Positions 18,996 to 28,701 of a stretch of DNA of 64,000 bases are shown piece by piece (within the stretch, counting starts at the first letter, position 1; every line of letters starts with the position of its first letter). The DNA comes from Breoghania corrubedonensis (GTDB taxonomy: Bacteria > Pseudomonadota > Alphaproteobacteria > Rhizobiales > Stappiaceae), in assembly GCF_003053845.1 (NCBI RefSeq), contig NZ_QAYG01000005.1:1-64000 (forward strand), given 5' to 3'. Under the pieces are notes generated by a model that was not told the origin of the DNA, ran no database searches, and worked only from the letters and a program-made list of their open reading frames with translations. The position numbers and the translations under genes are program-made.

Positions 18996-20027
18996 TCAGC
19001 CGCCCGTCACGCTCATATGACGCGAGACGGCGGGGGCCTTGCGGTCGCGGTCGATGATGAAATCGTGCCCCTTGGGCTTGCGTCCGATCGCCTCGTCGAT
19101 GGCGCGGTTCAACAATTCGTCGCCCTCCGATGCCCTCAGCGCGGCGCGCAGGTCGGCGCTGTCGTCCTGGCCGAGGCACATGTAGAGCATGCCCGTGCAG
19201 GTGATGCGCACCCGGTTGCAGCTTTCGCAGAAATTGTGGGTCATCGGCGTGATCAAGCCGAGCCTGCCGCCGGTTTCCTCCACCTTCATGTAGCGCGCCG
19301 GCCCGCCCGTCTTGTAGGGGATGTCCGTGAGCGTGAAGCGGTCCATCAAGGAGGCGCGGACCTGCGATAGCGGCAGGTACTGGTCGGTCCGGTCGCCCTC
19401 GATATCGCCCAGCGGCATGGTTTCGATGAGCGTCAGGTCGTGGCCCTCGCCATGCGCCCATTCGATCATTGCCGGGATCTCGTGTTCGTTGACGCCCTTC
19501 AGCGCGACGGCGTTGATCTTGACCTGTAGCCCGGCGCGTCTGGCGGCCTCAAGCCCGGCCATGACCTTGTCCAGATCGCCCCATCGGGTGATCGTCTTGA
19601 ACTTGTCGGTATCGAGCGTGTCGATGGAAACGTTGATGCGGCGCACGCCCGCGCCATACAGCTCGTCGGCGAAGCGGGCGAGCTGGGAACCGTTCGTCGT
19701 GACGGTGACCTCGTCGAGCGCGCCGCTGTCGAGATGGCGCGACAGCGAGCGGAAGAGGCTCATGATGTTCTTGCGCACCAGCGGTTCTCCGCCGGTCAGC
19801 CGCAACTTGCGCACGCCCTTGGCGACGAAGGCGGAGCACAGCCGGTCGAGTTCCTCAAGGCTGAGCACGTCCTTCTTTGGCAGGAAGGTCATGTCCTCGG
19901 CCATGCAGTAGACACATCGGAAGTCGCAGCGATCGGTGACCGATACGCGCAGATAGGTCACGTCCCGTCCGAAGGGGTCCGTCAGCGCAGGCGGTCGGCG
20001 TTGATCCAGGCCTGTCGCATCGTTCAT
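18996..20027 (-). CDS. moaA: GTP 3',8-cyclase MoaA
   Basis: A 343-aa radical SAM enzyme for the first step of molybdenum cofactor synthesis. The SAM cluster motif is CDFRCVYC (C-x3-C-x2-C, near residue 34). The second cluster is built by [18 protein letters not shown] (C-x2-C-x13-C). The C-terminus ends in the Gly-Gly tail needed for activity. [13 protein letters not shown] is the GGE motif. The cofactor made here could serve the molybdopterin oxidoreductase at 24397-26484. Confidence 0.97.
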   Translation of the reverse strand: MNDATGLDQRRPPALTDPFGRDVTYLRVSVTDRCDFRCVYCMAEDMTFLPKKDVLSLEELDRLCSAFVAKGVRKLRLTGGEPLVRKNIMSLFRSLSRHLDSGALDEVTVTTNGSQLARFADELYGAGVRRINVSIDTLDTDKFKTITRWGDLDKVMAGLEAARRAGLQVKINAVALKGVNEHEIPAMIEWAHGEGHDLTLIETMPLGDIEGDRTDQYLPLSQVRASLMDRFTLTDIPYKTGGPARYMKVEETGGRLGLITPMTHNFCESCNRVRITCTGMLYMCLGQDDSADLRAALRASEGDELLNRAIDEAIGRKPKGHDFIIDRDRKAPAVSRHMSVTGG

Positions 20028-20255
20028 GGGATTGGGTCCTTGTGGGAGTGTCGCGTTTCGTCGCGCCGTCGATCGTCTCGTGCCGCCCCCGTCCTGTCGG
20101 GGGATCGTGCGCGATCATTATTCTTCCTCAAAGGTAGACGATTGGGATCGAAGGTCAATGCGGGGTGGATGCGGACGCGCGGACATTCGCACTCTTGCCA
20201 AGCGCAGGCGCAGGCCTAATGTCGACCGGGAGTGGCAAGCAACAGGAGACGGATC

Positions 20256-20618
20256 TTGAACGCGAAAGCATGGCCCAGCGAGTTGCGGGTTTCCAAGGAC
20301 AGGAAGACCCTGACCGTGAGTTTCACTTCCGGCGAGCGGTTCGAACTTCCCGCGGAATACCTGCGCGTTCTCTCGCCCTCGGCCGAGGTTCGGGGCCATT
20401 CGCCCGACCAGAAGAAGACGATGCACGGCAAGCGTCGCGTCGAGATCATGCAAGTCGAGCCGCAAGGCAACTATGCGGTCAAGATTGTCTTCGACGACAT
20501 GCACGACAGCGGCATCTACTCGTGGGGCTACCTGATGCAGCTCGGGCGCGAGGAGGAGACCTTGTGGGCCGATTATCTTGCCGAACTTGAGGCAAAGGGT
20601 CTGACGCGGGACAAATGA
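20256..20618 (+). CDS. DUF971 (GBBH-like N-terminal domain) protein
   Basis: About 120 aa consisting only of a DUF971 domain, the fold found at the N-terminus of gamma-butyrobetaine hydroxylase. Family features are WPSELRVSKDRKTLTVSFTSGERFELPAEYLRVLSPSAEVRGH and FDDMHDSGIYSWGYL. Stand-alone members are often linked to iron-sulfur protein handling, which is inference here. The TTG start at 20256 is chosen because AGGAG lies seven bases upstream; an in-frame GTG at 20232 has no such site. Its stop overlaps the next gene by four bases, implying translational coupling. Confidence 0.85.
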   Translation: MNAKAWPSELRVSKDRKTLTVSFTSGERFELPAEYLRVLSPSAEVRGHSPDQKKTMHGKRRVEIMQVEPQGNYAVKIVFDDMHDSGIYSWGYLMQLGREEETLWADYLAELEAKGLTRDK

Positions 20619-21229
20619 CAGCGATGGAACTCTGGTATTCGACGACCTCTCCCTTCGCCCGCAAGGTGCGGGTTGCGGCGGAGGAACTGGGCCTTTCGAG
20701 CCGCATCCGCCTTCACGATACCAACCCGTGGAAGGATGACGGACTGCGCGCAGTCAATCCGCTCTCGAAAGTTCCAACGCTCGTTGCTGCGGACGGGACG
20801 GTCTTCTACGAATCCGGAGTGATCTGCGACTATCTCGATAGCCTGGGGCCGCAGCGCCTGTTGTTTCCCGCCGACGGCGCGGCGCGCTGGGGCGCCCTGG
20901 TGCTTCAGGGGCTTTGCGATGGCGCGCTGACAGCCGCCGGACGGCTCTATGCCGATGAACAGAAGCCGGAGAATGCGCGCAACCACGAGATGATGACCCG
21001 TTTCGTCAAGGCGGTTGACGCCACGCTTGATGAGCTGGAAAAGCGCGAGCTTGCGTTTGTGGAACCCACGATCGGCGATATCTCGGTCGGCGTCTTGTGC
21101 GGTTATCTCGATTTTCGCTGGCCCCAGCGCGATTGGCGCGTCGGCCGGCCGCACCTTGCGGGTTGGTTCGATGTCTTCGACATGGGCGTCTCCATGCAGA
21201 AGACACGGCACCGGCCGATGCGGGCGTAG
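20615..21229 (+). CDS. Glutathione S-transferase-fold protein
   Basis: 204 aa with a thioredoxin-like N-terminal domain (about 1-78; MELWYSTTSPFARKVRVAAEELGL, and the cis-Pro/glutathione-binding KVPTLV plus ESGVICDYL) and an all-helical C-terminal domain. The TSPFARK start matches small bacterial GSTs in which Ser replaces the catalytic Tyr. Substrate unknown. It overlaps the DUF971 gene at ATGA. Six N-terminal residues before the beta strand suggest the second ATG could also be used. Confidence 0.88.
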   Translation: MTAMELWYSTTSPFARKVRVAAEELGLSSRIRLHDTNPWKDDGLRAVNPLSKVPTLVAADGTVFYESGVICDYLDSLGPQRLLFPADGAARWGALVLQGLCDGALTAAGRLYADEQKPENARNHEMMTRFVKAVDATLDELEKRELAFVEPTIGDISVGVLCGYLDFRWPQRDWRVGRPHLAGWFDVFDMGVSMQKTRHRPMRA

Positions 21230-21260
21230 GCGCCGTAGCCCCTGCGGTTCTCGCGCTCCG

Positions 21261-21770
21261 TCAGTTCATCCCCAGGCCGCTGCCGCGCTGGTAGAGGATC
21301 AGGTCGAAGCTCGGTGCATCGCCGGTGATTTCCGTCAAGAGGCAATGGGCCTGGCCCCGGTGATGCGTCTGGTGGTTGAAGACGTGCATCAGCGCAGGTG
21401 CAAGCGGCTGGGTGATGTCCTGCGGGGCCGTCATCGTGCGATAGGTGAAGCGGGCGGCAAGGGACTCCTCGGTGAGCCCGTCCACATAGTCGATGATCCG
21501 CGTGTCCTCAGCCTGGCGGGCGCGGGTGAGATCGGCAAGTTCATCGAAGAGGATCTCGTCGAGCGAGCGCGGCTGCGGGCCTTCACCGGTAAATCGTCGC
21601 ATCCACACCCTGTCCGCGACGAGCAGATGGTTCAGCGTACCGTGCATGGAGCCGAAGAAAGCGCCGCGGTTTGTGCGATACTGCTCGCGCGTCAGGGCGC
21701 AGGCAGTCTTGTAAAGGCGTGCATTGGCCCATTGATTGTAGCCCGCCATCATTGCAAAGATCTCTTTCAT
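21261..21770 (-). CDS. DinB family protein
   Basis: A 169-aa four-helix-bundle protein of the DinB/DfsB superfamily. The putative metal-site histidines are in LNHLLVADRVW (helix 2) and HVFNHQTHHRGQ (helix 4), which are hallmarks of the fold. Members include mycothiol- or bacillithiol-dependent transferases, but in proteobacteria the role is generally unknown. The start at 21770 is backed by AGGAGCAG immediately upstream; the longer frame to 21863 runs into the divergent neighbour. Confidence 0.87.
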   Translation of the reverse strand: MKEIFAMMAGYNQWANARLYKTACALTREQYRTNRGAFFGSMHGTLNHLLVADRVWMRRFTGEGPQPRSLDEILFDELADLTRARQAEDTRIIDYVDGLTEESLAARFTYRTMTAPQDITQPLAPALMHVFNHQTHHRGQAHCLLTEITGDAPSFDLILYQRGSGLGMN

Positions 21771-21852
21771 GACTGCTCCTGCTCCATAATCTCGCCGGCG
21801 GCTGTTCCGGAGAACTGCCGATCGGCTTCGGCCGCCATGCAAGGGAGACCTC

Positions 21853-22545
21853 ATGCCTGTCATTCTATACGATCTTTGCGGCGCCGATGAATTTCAGCGG
21901 TTTTCACCCTATTGCTGGCGTGTGAAGATGGCGCTGGCTCACAAGGGGCTCGGCTGGGAGGAGCGTCCGACGCCGTTCACGAAGGTCCGAGAGGTTGCGG
22001 GCGGCATCTCCGCTACCGTTCCCGTGATCGAGGATGCACAACACACGATCTCCGACAGCTGGGACATCGCCACCTATCTGGAAGACACCTATCCGGATCG
22101 GCCGACACTTTTCGGCGGCGAAGCGGGCCGCGCGCTTTCCAGGTTCGTGGAAAGCTGGGTGAACACGAGCGTGAACACCAAGCTCGTGCATCTCGTCGTC
22201 AAGGACATCCACGACATTCTCTCGCCGCCCGATCAGGCCTATTTCCGCGAGACCCGCGAGAAACGGCTCGGGCACACGCTGGAGGAGCTTCACGAAAACC
22301 GGCACGAGCGGCTGGAAGCCTTCCGCCTCTCTCTCCAACCCATGCGCCAGATGCTCAAGTCGCAAGCCTTTATCGGAGGAATGAGCCCGCTTTTTGCCGA
22401 CTACATTCTCTTCGGCACACTCCAGTGGCCGCGCGTGGCGAGCAATTTCCGATTGCTGGAGGCCGGCGACCCGGTCGCCGACTGGTTCGAGCGCTGTCTC
22501 GACCTGCACAACCACCTCGGCCGCAACCAGCCGGCCGCCGCTTGA
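21853..22545 (+). CDS. Glutathione S-transferase family protein, LigE-like
   Basis: 230 aa. N-terminal thioredoxin-like domain with RFSPYCWRVKMALAHKGLGWEE, the SPYCWRVK motif shared with beta-etherase-type GSTs (LigE family), then VPVIED and DSWDIATYLE. A helical C-terminal domain follows. Length is typical of the group. It is divergent from dinB and followed by a small lipoprotein gene. Lignin-type activity should not be assumed from family alone. Confidence 0.85.
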   Translation: MPVILYDLCGADEFQRFSPYCWRVKMALAHKGLGWEERPTPFTKVREVAGGISATVPVIEDAQHTISDSWDIATYLEDTYPDRPTLFGGEAGRALSRFVESWVNTSVNTKLVHLVVKDIHDILSPPDQAYFRETREKRLGHTLEELHENRHERLEAFRLSLQPMRQMLKSQAFIGGMSPLFADYILFGTLQWPRVASNFRLLEAGDPVADWFERCLDLHNHLGRNQPAAA

Positions 22546-22601
22546 ATTTTCCTTCGCACGCCGTCGAACAGAGGGGCGACGGTGTATCCACATAAAATCC
22601 G

Positions 22602-23045
22602 ATGAAACTGGATGGAATGATGATCGTTCGACGCAAGCGCGCAATGACCTGCGCACTTTTGCTTATGTTTATTCCGGTTTTCCTCGCGTCCTGTGGCGAG
22701 GGCGTCAAGCCGTATGACATTGCACAGTCGGAATACCTTTCGCTAAACCCTGCGCAAATGACGGTATTTCAAGCGGGAGTCCGGGATTCCATCAAGGCTG
22801 CGGCAGAGATACGCTTTCGTGAAATCCGCGCCGTGGTGCATCCGACAAACGGGTATTTGATTGCGTGCGGTCTGGTGGACGGAACGACCAAGTCGGGCCA
22901 TGCTGTGACAGGTCACCTCGTTTATGTTTCTTTCCAAAAGGATCCCAGCCCGTGGGGTGCCACCCCCAAGGTGAAGACCGTCGACAACAATTTTATCGCC
23001 GAAATCGAGTGTCCTCGGCTGGGACTGTTTGCCAAGCCGCAGTGA
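22602..23045 (+). CDS. Small lipoprotein, hypothetical
   Basis: 147 aa with a positively charged N-terminus, a hydrophobic segment (about 15-29) and the lipobox LASC, giving lipidated Cys at about residue 31. The mature part is unrecognised; it contains YLSLNPAQMTVFQAGVRDSIK and a conserved-looking GYLIACGLVDG. The start is uncertain, since ATG codons at 22617 and 22620 are better placed relative to GGATGGA. It has a somewhat lower GC content than its neighbours. Confidence 0.7.
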   Translation: MKLDGMMIVRRKRAMTCALLLMFIPVFLASCGEGVKPYDIAQSEYLSLNPAQMTVFQAGVRDSIKAAAEIRFREIRAVVHPTNGYLIACGLVDGTTKSGHAVTGHLVYVSFQKDPSPWGATPKVKTVDNNFIAEIECPRLGLFAKPQ

Positions 23046-23180
23046 CGGTATCAAGCTGTCGCAAGGCTTTCACTTGCGGCCCCGTCTGGCCCCCTGTATA
23101 CGGACCGCGACAGTTTCGGCGCCCCTTGAACCGGGCGCCGCTTTCGCATCCGAACACTGGAAATCACGGGGAAACGAAAA

Positions 23181-23603
23181 ATGGCCATCGAACGCACCTT
23201 TTCGATGATCAAGCCGGACGCCACCAAGCGCAACGTCACCGGCAAGATCATTGACCGTCTGGAAAGCGCCGGTCTGCGCGTCGTCGCGCAGAAGCGCGTG
23301 TGGATGTCTCTGCGCGAGGCGGAAGGCTTCTACGCCGAGCACAAGGCCCGTCCGTTCTTCGGCGAACTGACTGAGTTCATGTCGTCGGGCCCGACTATCG
23401 TGCAGGTTCTGGAAGGCGAGAATGCGGTTGCCAAGAACCGCGAGATCATGGGCGCCACCAACCCGGCCGACGCCGACGAGGGTACCATCCGCAAGGATTT
23501 CGCCCTGTCGATCGGCGAAAACTCCGTGCACGGTTCCGACGCTCTGGAGACCGCCAAGCGCGAGATCGCCTACTGGTTCTCCGAGACCGAGGTCGTCGGC
23601 TGA
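23181..23603 (+). CDS. ndk: Nucleoside diphosphate kinase
   Basis: A 140-aa enzyme transferring the gamma phosphate of ATP to nucleoside diphosphates through a phosphohistidine. The active-site motif NSVHGSD (His about residue 117) and N-terminal [15 protein letters not shown] are canonical. The start follows GGGGAAACGAAAA. A rho-independent terminator lies 33 bases after the stop. Confidence 0.98.
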   Translation: MAIERTFSMIKPDATKRNVTGKIIDRLESAGLRVVAQKRVWMSLREAEGFYAEHKARPFFGELTEFMSSGPTIVQVLEGENAVAKNREIMGATNPADADEGTIRKDFALSIGENSVHGSDALETAKREIAYWFSETEVVG

Positions 23604-23635
23604 AGCTGGCGGATCCTGCGATCTGGAACTTCGGG

Positions 23636-23664
23636 AAAGCCGGCCATCAGGCCGGCTTTTTCGT
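23636..23664. terminator. Rho-independent terminator after ndk
   Basis: A 9-bp perfect stem AAGCCGGCC/GGCCGGCTT (23637-23645 and 23650-23658) with loop ATCA, followed by a T-run on the plus strand. It serves ndk and overlaps the last codons of the convergent DUF3291 gene. Confidence 0.88.
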
Positions 23665-24201
23665 TTTCGCGGCGGAGTTGTGCGCGATCAGGTTCCGGAT
23701 ACGGTCCCGGTCGGTGGTTGCCGGCCGGCCTGTGGCGTCGAAGAGCATCTTGAGGGTGAAGGCGCGCGGCGTCGGGCCGTGATCGGCCAGGTGTTCGTGC
23801 CGCGCGACGGCTTCGGCCCAGTCGGGCGAATGATCAGCCGCCACCCACCACAGCACCAGCGGCGGCCATGCCGGCTTGTCGAACCACTCGCGCGCATGAC
23901 GCATCGCCTCGCTGTGGAGGCCCGAATAGACGTATGCCGTCACGCTCTCCGCGTCGCGCCAAAGCGACAACGTGGCGGGCGCCCAGCCATCCCCCCTGTC
24001 ACGATAAAAACGCGGATACACCTGCTCGCCCCAGCACGCGGGCCCGGGTTCGTCCTCATAGCCGGAGCGCGCGATGAAGCCTTCCGCCGCCTCGGCCGCT
24101 GCGAAAGTGGGATCGTTGAGGGCATGAAAGCCGTCATTGGCGGGATGCTCGGAAGGAAGACGGAACTGTCCGAATGTGTAAAGGGCGAGGCGTTGGTGCA
24201 T
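23647..24201 (-). CDS. DUF3291 protein
   Basis: 184 aa. Recognisable DUF3291 features are LALYTFGQFRLPSEHPANDGFHALND, GFIARSGYEDEPGPACWGEQVYPRFY and the tryptophan-rich PPLVLWWVAADHSPDWAEAVARHEHLADHGPTPRAF. The fold resembles a ferredoxin-like (Dabb/ABM type) monooxygenase, but function is unknown. Its 3' end lies inside the ndk terminator hairpin. It is divergent from the molybdopterin oxidoreductase gene. Confidence 0.87.
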   Translation of the reverse strand: MHQRLALYTFGQFRLPSEHPANDGFHALNDPTFAAAEAAEGFIARSGYEDEPGPACWGEQVYPRFYRDRGDGWAPATLSLWRDAESVTAYVYSGLHSEAMRHAREWFDKPAWPPLVLWWVAADHSPDWAEAVARHEHLADHGPTPRAFTLKMLFDATGRPATTDRDRIRNLIAHNSAAKTKKPA

Positions 24202-24396
24202 GCGGCGGCGGTCTCCGGAAGGGTGCTTCGCGCATTTTGAAAAAAAGTTAGAGAGATCGCGAAAATTACTTGAGGGGACATCATGCTGATCCGATCCGCA
24301 AGCCGGTTTGTGGTCCGCACCGAAGGTTCATCGCTCACTGTCCCTTGACATGGCAACCCCACCCGCGAACATGGGCCCGCAAGGAGAGCCGCAGCC

Positions 24397-26484
24397 ATGA
24401 ACAAACCCGTCGATATCCTCACCCGCGCGTCCGCGTGCCCGCATGACTGCCCGTCGACCTGCGCGCTGGAGGTCGAGGTGCTGGGCCCGGATCGCATCGG
24501 TCGCATTCGCGGGGCGTCGGACAATGACTACACGGACGGTGTGATCTGCGCGAAGGTCGCGCGCTATGCCGAGCGTGTGCACCATCCCGACCGATTGCTC
24601 AAACCGCTGCGCCGCACCGGTGCCAAAGGGACGGGCCAGTTCGAGGAAATCTCCTGGGACGACGCTCTCGACGAGGTGGCGGAGGCGTTCCTCAAGGCCG
24701 AGCAGCGGCTCGGCGCACAGACCGTGTGGCCCTACCACTATGCCGGCACGATGGGGCAGGTTCAGCGTGACAGCATCCACCGCCTGCGTCACGCGAAGGG
24801 CTATTCCCGCCAGTTCGATACCATCTGCACCAATGCCGCCTGGACCGGCTACATCGCCGGTACCGGTCATCTGCGGGGCTCGGATCCGCGCGAGATCGAG
24901 AAATCCGATTGCATCGTCATCTGGGGCACCAACGCGGTGGCGACGCAGGTCAACGTGATGACTCATGCGGTGAAGGCGCGAAAAGAACGCGGCGCCAAGA
25001 TCGTCGCCATCGACGTCTATCGCAACGAAACGGTTCGTCAGGCCGACCTGGGACTTGTGCTGCGCCCCGGAACGGATGCGGCGCTTGCCTGCGCCGTCAT
25101 GCACGTCGCCTTCCGCGATGGCCATGCCGACCGCGCCTACATGGCGAAATACACCGATTGCCCGGCCGAGCTGGAAGCACATCTTTCGACCCGCACGCCG
25201 CAATGGGCCTCCGATATCACGGGGCTCGACGTGGATGAGATCGAGGCCTTCGCCCGACTGGTGGGCGAGACGCAACGAACCTACTTTCGCATCGGCTACG
25301 GTTTCGCGCGCAGCCGCAACGGCACCGTGTCCACGCACGCCGTCACCTCAATTCCGGCCGTGACGGGCGCATGGCAATACGAAGGCGGCGGAGCGCTGCT
25401 GTCGAACAGCGGCATCTATGCGTTCGACAAGACCATGATCGAAGGCCGCGACGTGGTGGATCCGGCAACGCGCCGGCTTGACCAGTCGCGCATCGGGGCG
25501 GCGCTGACGGGTGAAACGAATGCGCTGCTCGGCGGTCCGCAGGTGACCGCGATGCTCATCCAGAACACCAATCCGGTATCCGTGTGCCCCGAACAGGACA
25601 AGGTGAGGGCGGGTTTCGCGCGCGAGGATCTGTTCACCTGCGTCCACGAGCAGTTCATGACCGAGACGGCCGCGATGGCCGATATCGTGTTGCCCGCGAC
25701 GACGTTCCTGGAGCATGACGACGTCTACAAGGGCGGCGGCCACCAGTACATCGTCCTGGGCCCGAAGCTCATCGAAGCCCCCGGCGAGGCGCGCGAGAAC
25801 CTCTTCGTTCTCAACGAGCTGATGAAGCGGCTTGGCGTCGATCACCCCGGCAACCACATGAGCGCACGCGAGCATATCGACTGGATGCTGAAGTCCTCCG
25901 GCTTCGGCGATCTGGAGACGCTGGAACGCGACCGGTGGATCGACATTCAGCCCGCATTCGAGACCGCGCACTTCCTTACCGGCTTCGCTCACGCCGACGG
26001 CAAGTACCACTTCAAGCCGGACTGGACCGCGACGCCCGCCGACAATGACGGTGCCATGGGGCCCTGGACGTCAATGCCGGCACTCCCCGATTACTGGGCC
26101 GTGGTCGAGACGGCGAACGACGAACATCCCTTCCGCCTGGTGACCGCCCCGGCGCGGTCCTTCCTCAATTCCAGCTTCAACGAGACGCCGGGATCGAGAA
26201 AGAAGGAAGGCCGGCCGGAGGTGATGCTGCATCCCGAAGATGCCTCCGGGCTCGGGATCGAGGAGGGGGCGCTCGTCGCCATGGGCAACCTGCGCGGCGA
26301 GGTCCGCCTGCATGTTCGCCTCTTCGATGGTGTGAAGCGCGGGACAGTGATCTCGGAAGGGATCTGGCCGAACGATGCCTTCGTCGACGGCAGGGGCATC
26401 AACACCCTGACCGGGGCCGACCCGATCGCGCCCTATGGCGGTGCTGCGTTCCACGACAACCGGGTGTGGCTGCGCCGAGGCTGA
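24397..26484 (+). CDS. Molybdopterin-dependent oxidoreductase with Fe-S domain
   Basis: A 695-aa single-subunit enzyme of the DMSO reductase superfamily. An N-terminal [4Fe-4S] domain uses CPHDCPSTC (C-x3-C-x3-C) and a fourth Cys in GVICAKV. The central part holds WGTNAVATQVN and IQNTNPVSVCPEQDKV, and the C-terminal molybdopterin dinucleotide-binding domain begins near residue 570 (FRLVTAPARSFLNSSFNET). No Tat signal is seen, so it is cytoplasmic. No redox partner subunits are adjacent, so the substrate cannot be inferred. It needs the cofactor made by MoaA. Confidence 0.88.
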   Translation: MNKPVDILTRASACPHDCPSTCALEVEVLGPDRIGRIRGASDNDYTDGVICAKVARYAERVHHPDRLLKPLRRTGAKGTGQFEEISWDDALDEVAEAFLKAEQRLGAQTVWPYHYAGTMGQVQRDSIHRLRHAKGYSRQFDTICTNAAWTGYIAGTGHLRGSDPREIEKSDCIVIWGTNAVATQVNVMTHAVKARKERGAKIVAIDVYRNETVRQADLGLVLRPGTDAALACAVMHVAFRDGHADRAYMAKYTDCPAELEAHLSTRTPQWASDITGLDVDEIEAFARLVGETQRTYFRIGYGFARSRNGTVSTHAVTSIPAVTGAWQYEGGGALLSNSGIYAFDKTMIEGRDVVDPATRRLDQSRIGAALTGETNALLGGPQVTAMLIQNTNPVSVCPEQDKVRAGFAREDLFTCVHEQFMTETAAMADIVLPATTFLEHDDVYKGGGHQYIVLGPKLIEAPGEARENLFVLNELMKRLGVDHPGNHMSAREHIDWMLKSSGFGDLETLERDRWIDIQPAFETAHFLTGFAHADGKYHFKPDWTATPADNDGAMGPWTSMPALPDYWAVVETANDEHPFRLVTAPARSFLNSSFNETPGSRKKEGRPEVMLHPEDASGLGIEEGALVAMGNLRGEVRLHVRLFDGVKRGTVISEGIWPNDAFVDGRGINTLTGADPIAPYGGAAFHDNRVWLRRG

Positions 26485-26535
26485 TGGCGGGCCAGTCTCT
26501 CGGGACTGGCACTCGCGGGGCGAACATGCTTCGGT

Positions 26536-27843
26536 ATGGTCCGGGTTGGTGGCAACGGATCGGCACGGGGGCATCCGCTTTTGCGCATTCTTCTCATGAG
26601 CCTTGGAACGCGCGGCGACGTGCAGCCCTTCGTGGCGCTGGGTTCGGTGCTGGCGGGGCGTGGCGCTCAGGTGACCGTTTCCACCGGCGCGGGCTTCGAA
26701 GCGATGATCGAGGGGGCCGGACTGAAGGCCGCTCCCTTTTCCATTGATTATCAGAGCCTCTTGCAGCAGCCCGATATCCAGGCCGCGATGCACTCTGTGT
26801 CGGGCAAGTTCCGTGTGTTGAGGCAGTCCCGCGACTGGTTGCGGCAGGAGCTGGAAGAGCAATGGGATCTGGCCAGGACAATCCGGCCGGATCTCATCGT
26901 CTACAATCCCAAGGCGCCGATGGCACCTCATGTCGCTCATGAATTGCGGGCGGCGGCGGTGCCTGCGTTGTTGCAGCCTGTGCTGGCGCCAACCGGTGAA
27001 TTCCCGTTCATGATGATGTCGTCGCGAAGTCTGGGCACGGTCGGAAACAGGCTGTCGCATCGCCTGGCAGCAGGCCTGGCGCATCTGCTGAACCGGCGCA
27101 ATTTCAAGGCGCTGTCGGCAAGCCGGCCGGATGTGAGCCTGTCGGCGGGCCTTGACGAACTGGCCGGCTACGCGCCTGGTGGGCGAACCGTTCCGCGCCT
27201 TCACGCCTACAGCCGCCACCTAGTGCCGCGACCCGACGATTGGCCGGATGGCGAGACAATCACCGGTTACTGGTTTCGCGACAATGGCGAGCCGGACTGG
27301 ACGCCGCCGGCCGATCTCGCGCGCTTTCTCCAGTCTGGTCCCCCGCCAGTCTATGTCGGTTTCGGGTCGATGCCATCGATCGATGCGCGCAAGACGGCGC
27401 ACGCCGCTGTCGAGGGACTGCGGCTCGCGGGCCGACGCGGCGTGCTGGCCACGGGCTGGGGCGGGCTGGATGCGGAGGTTGCCGGCGACGACATGCATGT
27501 GATCTCCGGTGCCCCACACGCCTGGCTTTTTCCGCGTTGCGCGGCGATCGTGCATCATGGTGGAACGGGCACCACCCACCAGGCCCTGCGCTGGGGGCGC
27601 CCGGCGGTCGTTTGTCCGATTTTCGGCGATCAACCCTTCTGGGCGCGACGTGTGGCGGATGCGGGTGCGGGATCCGCGCCCTTGCCGATGAAGCGGTTCA
27701 GCGCGGAAAAGCTCGCCGAAAGGCTTCAGGAGGCGCTTTCACAAGAGGTTCGCACGCAAGCCGAGGAGCTCGGCCGTCTGGTGCGTGCCGAATCCGGCGC
27801 CGAACGCGCCGCCGACGTGCTGGAACTGTTCATGAAGGGGTAG
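26536..27843 (+). CDS. GT1-family glycosyltransferase (sterol/UDP-glucuronosyl type)
   Basis: 435 aa with two Rossmann halves (GT-B fold). The N-terminal LLMSLGTRGDVQPFVALGSVLAGRGAQVTV is the GTRGDVQP signature of sterol 3-beta-glucosyltransferase-like GT28/GT1 proteins. The C-terminal nucleotide-sugar site is VHHGGTGTTHQALRWGRPAVVCPIFGDQPFWA. Acceptor unknown; hopanoid, lipid or secondary metabolite are options. The start is uncertain, because the ATG at 26536 has no clear ribosome site and the conserved region begins about 17 residues in. Confidence 0.87.
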   Translation: MVRVGGNGSARGHPLLRILLMSLGTRGDVQPFVALGSVLAGRGAQVTVSTGAGFEAMIEGAGLKAAPFSIDYQSLLQQPDIQAAMHSVSGKFRVLRQSRDWLRQELEEQWDLARTIRPDLIVYNPKAPMAPHVAHELRAAAVPALLQPVLAPTGEFPFMMMSSRSLGTVGNRLSHRLAAGLAHLLNRRNFKALSASRPDVSLSAGLDELAGYAPGGRTVPRLHAYSRHLVPRPDDWPDGETITGYWFRDNGEPDWTPPADLARFLQSGPPPVYVGFGSMPSIDARKTAHAAVEGLRLAGRRGVLATGWGGLDAEVAGDDMHVISGAPHAWLFPRCAAIVHHGGTGTTHQALRWGRPAVVCPIFGDQPFWARRVADAGAGSAPLPMKRFSAEKLAERLQEALSQEVRTQAEELGRLVRAESGAERAADVLELFMKG

Positions 27844-27945
27844 GGCGCGCGTCGGACCCGCACGTGCCACCGCACACGCTACGCCACTCCACTCTCGCGG
27901 TCCTGTCCGGAAACGGTGTTGGGCTATGTGCCGCTGTTTCTCCCC

Positions 27946-27970
27946 GTCATCCCGGCCTCCGAGCCGGGAT
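27946..27970. repeat. REP-like palindrome
   Basis: ATCCCGGC (27949-27956) pairs with GCCGGGAT (27963-27970) around the loop CTCCGA, preceded by GTC. This unit is of the kind dispersed in many Hyphomicrobiales genomes. It lies in the gap between two convergent genes and has no U-tract. Confidence 0.6.
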
Positions 27971-28044
27971 CCATGCCGTGAAACATCCGCGCGTGAGAAG
28001 ATTGATATGGCGAGAAAACCAGCCGGCGTGTCCAGGGCAGCCTC

Positions 28045-28701
28045 TCACGCCGGCCACACCAGCGGAGCGGGTGCCTCTGCGGCCTCGCTCACAACCACGC
28101 GACCGTCCTCGATGCGGGTGCGGCCGGATGCGATCAGTGCCAGCGCCTGGGGGTAGAGCTGATGCTCCACGCCAAGGACGCGCGCCGCCAGTGCTTTCTC
28201 GTCATCGGTGGAGAGAACCGGTACCGCGCCCTGCATGATGATCGGTCCCGCATCCATGTCGCTGGTGACATAATGCACGGTGGCCCCGTGCAGCTTGACC
28301 CCCGCCTCGATTGCCCGGGCATGGGTGTCTAGCCCCCTGAAGGAAGGCAGCAGGGCAGGGTGGACGTTGATCATCCGGCCTGCCCAGGTATCGACAAACC
28401 AGGGCGTCAGCAGTCGCATGAAGCCGGCAAGACACACGATTTCGATATCGTGCTCACGCAAGCTGGCATCGAGCGCGCGTTCGAAGGCTTCGCGATCCCC
28501 GGCGAAAGACTTGTGGTCGACGACGGCGGTGGCGATCCCGGCCTCGCCGGCGTGGGTAAGGCCCGCCGCGTCCGGCCGGTTTGAAAGAACCAGCGCGATT
28601 TCAGCGGGATAGTCGTTGTTCTTCGCAGCCTCTATGAGCGCGGCCAAATTGGAGCCGCGCCCGGAAATCAGCACGCCGACCCGTTTGCGCGGCGCGCTCA
28701 T
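28045..28701 (-). CDS. purN: Phosphoribosylglycinamide formyltransferase (PurN)
   Basis: A 218-aa 10-formyl-THF-dependent enzyme of purine synthesis (GAR to FGAR). Motifs: [15 protein letters not shown] at the N-terminus, the active-site [31 protein letters not shown], and [19 protein letters not shown]. The start overlaps the purM stop by four bases (ATGA), so the pair is translationally coupled. Confidence 0.97.
   Translation of the reverse strand: MSAPRKRVGVLISGRGSNLAALIEAAKNNDYPAEIALVLSNRPDAAGLTHAGEAGIATAVVDHKSFAGDREAFERALDASLREHDIEIVCLAGFMRLLTPWFVDTWAGRMINVHPALLPSFRGLDTHARAIEAGVKLHGATVHYVTSDMDAGPIIMQGAVPVLSTDDEKALAARVLGVEHQLYPQALALIASGRTRIEDGRVVVSEAAEAPAPLVWPA

Noticed and set aside
20028-20255. 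Molybdenum cofactor riboswitch before moaA
   Set aside because: No recognisable conserved stems or loops; the gap holds only ordinary divergent promoter space.
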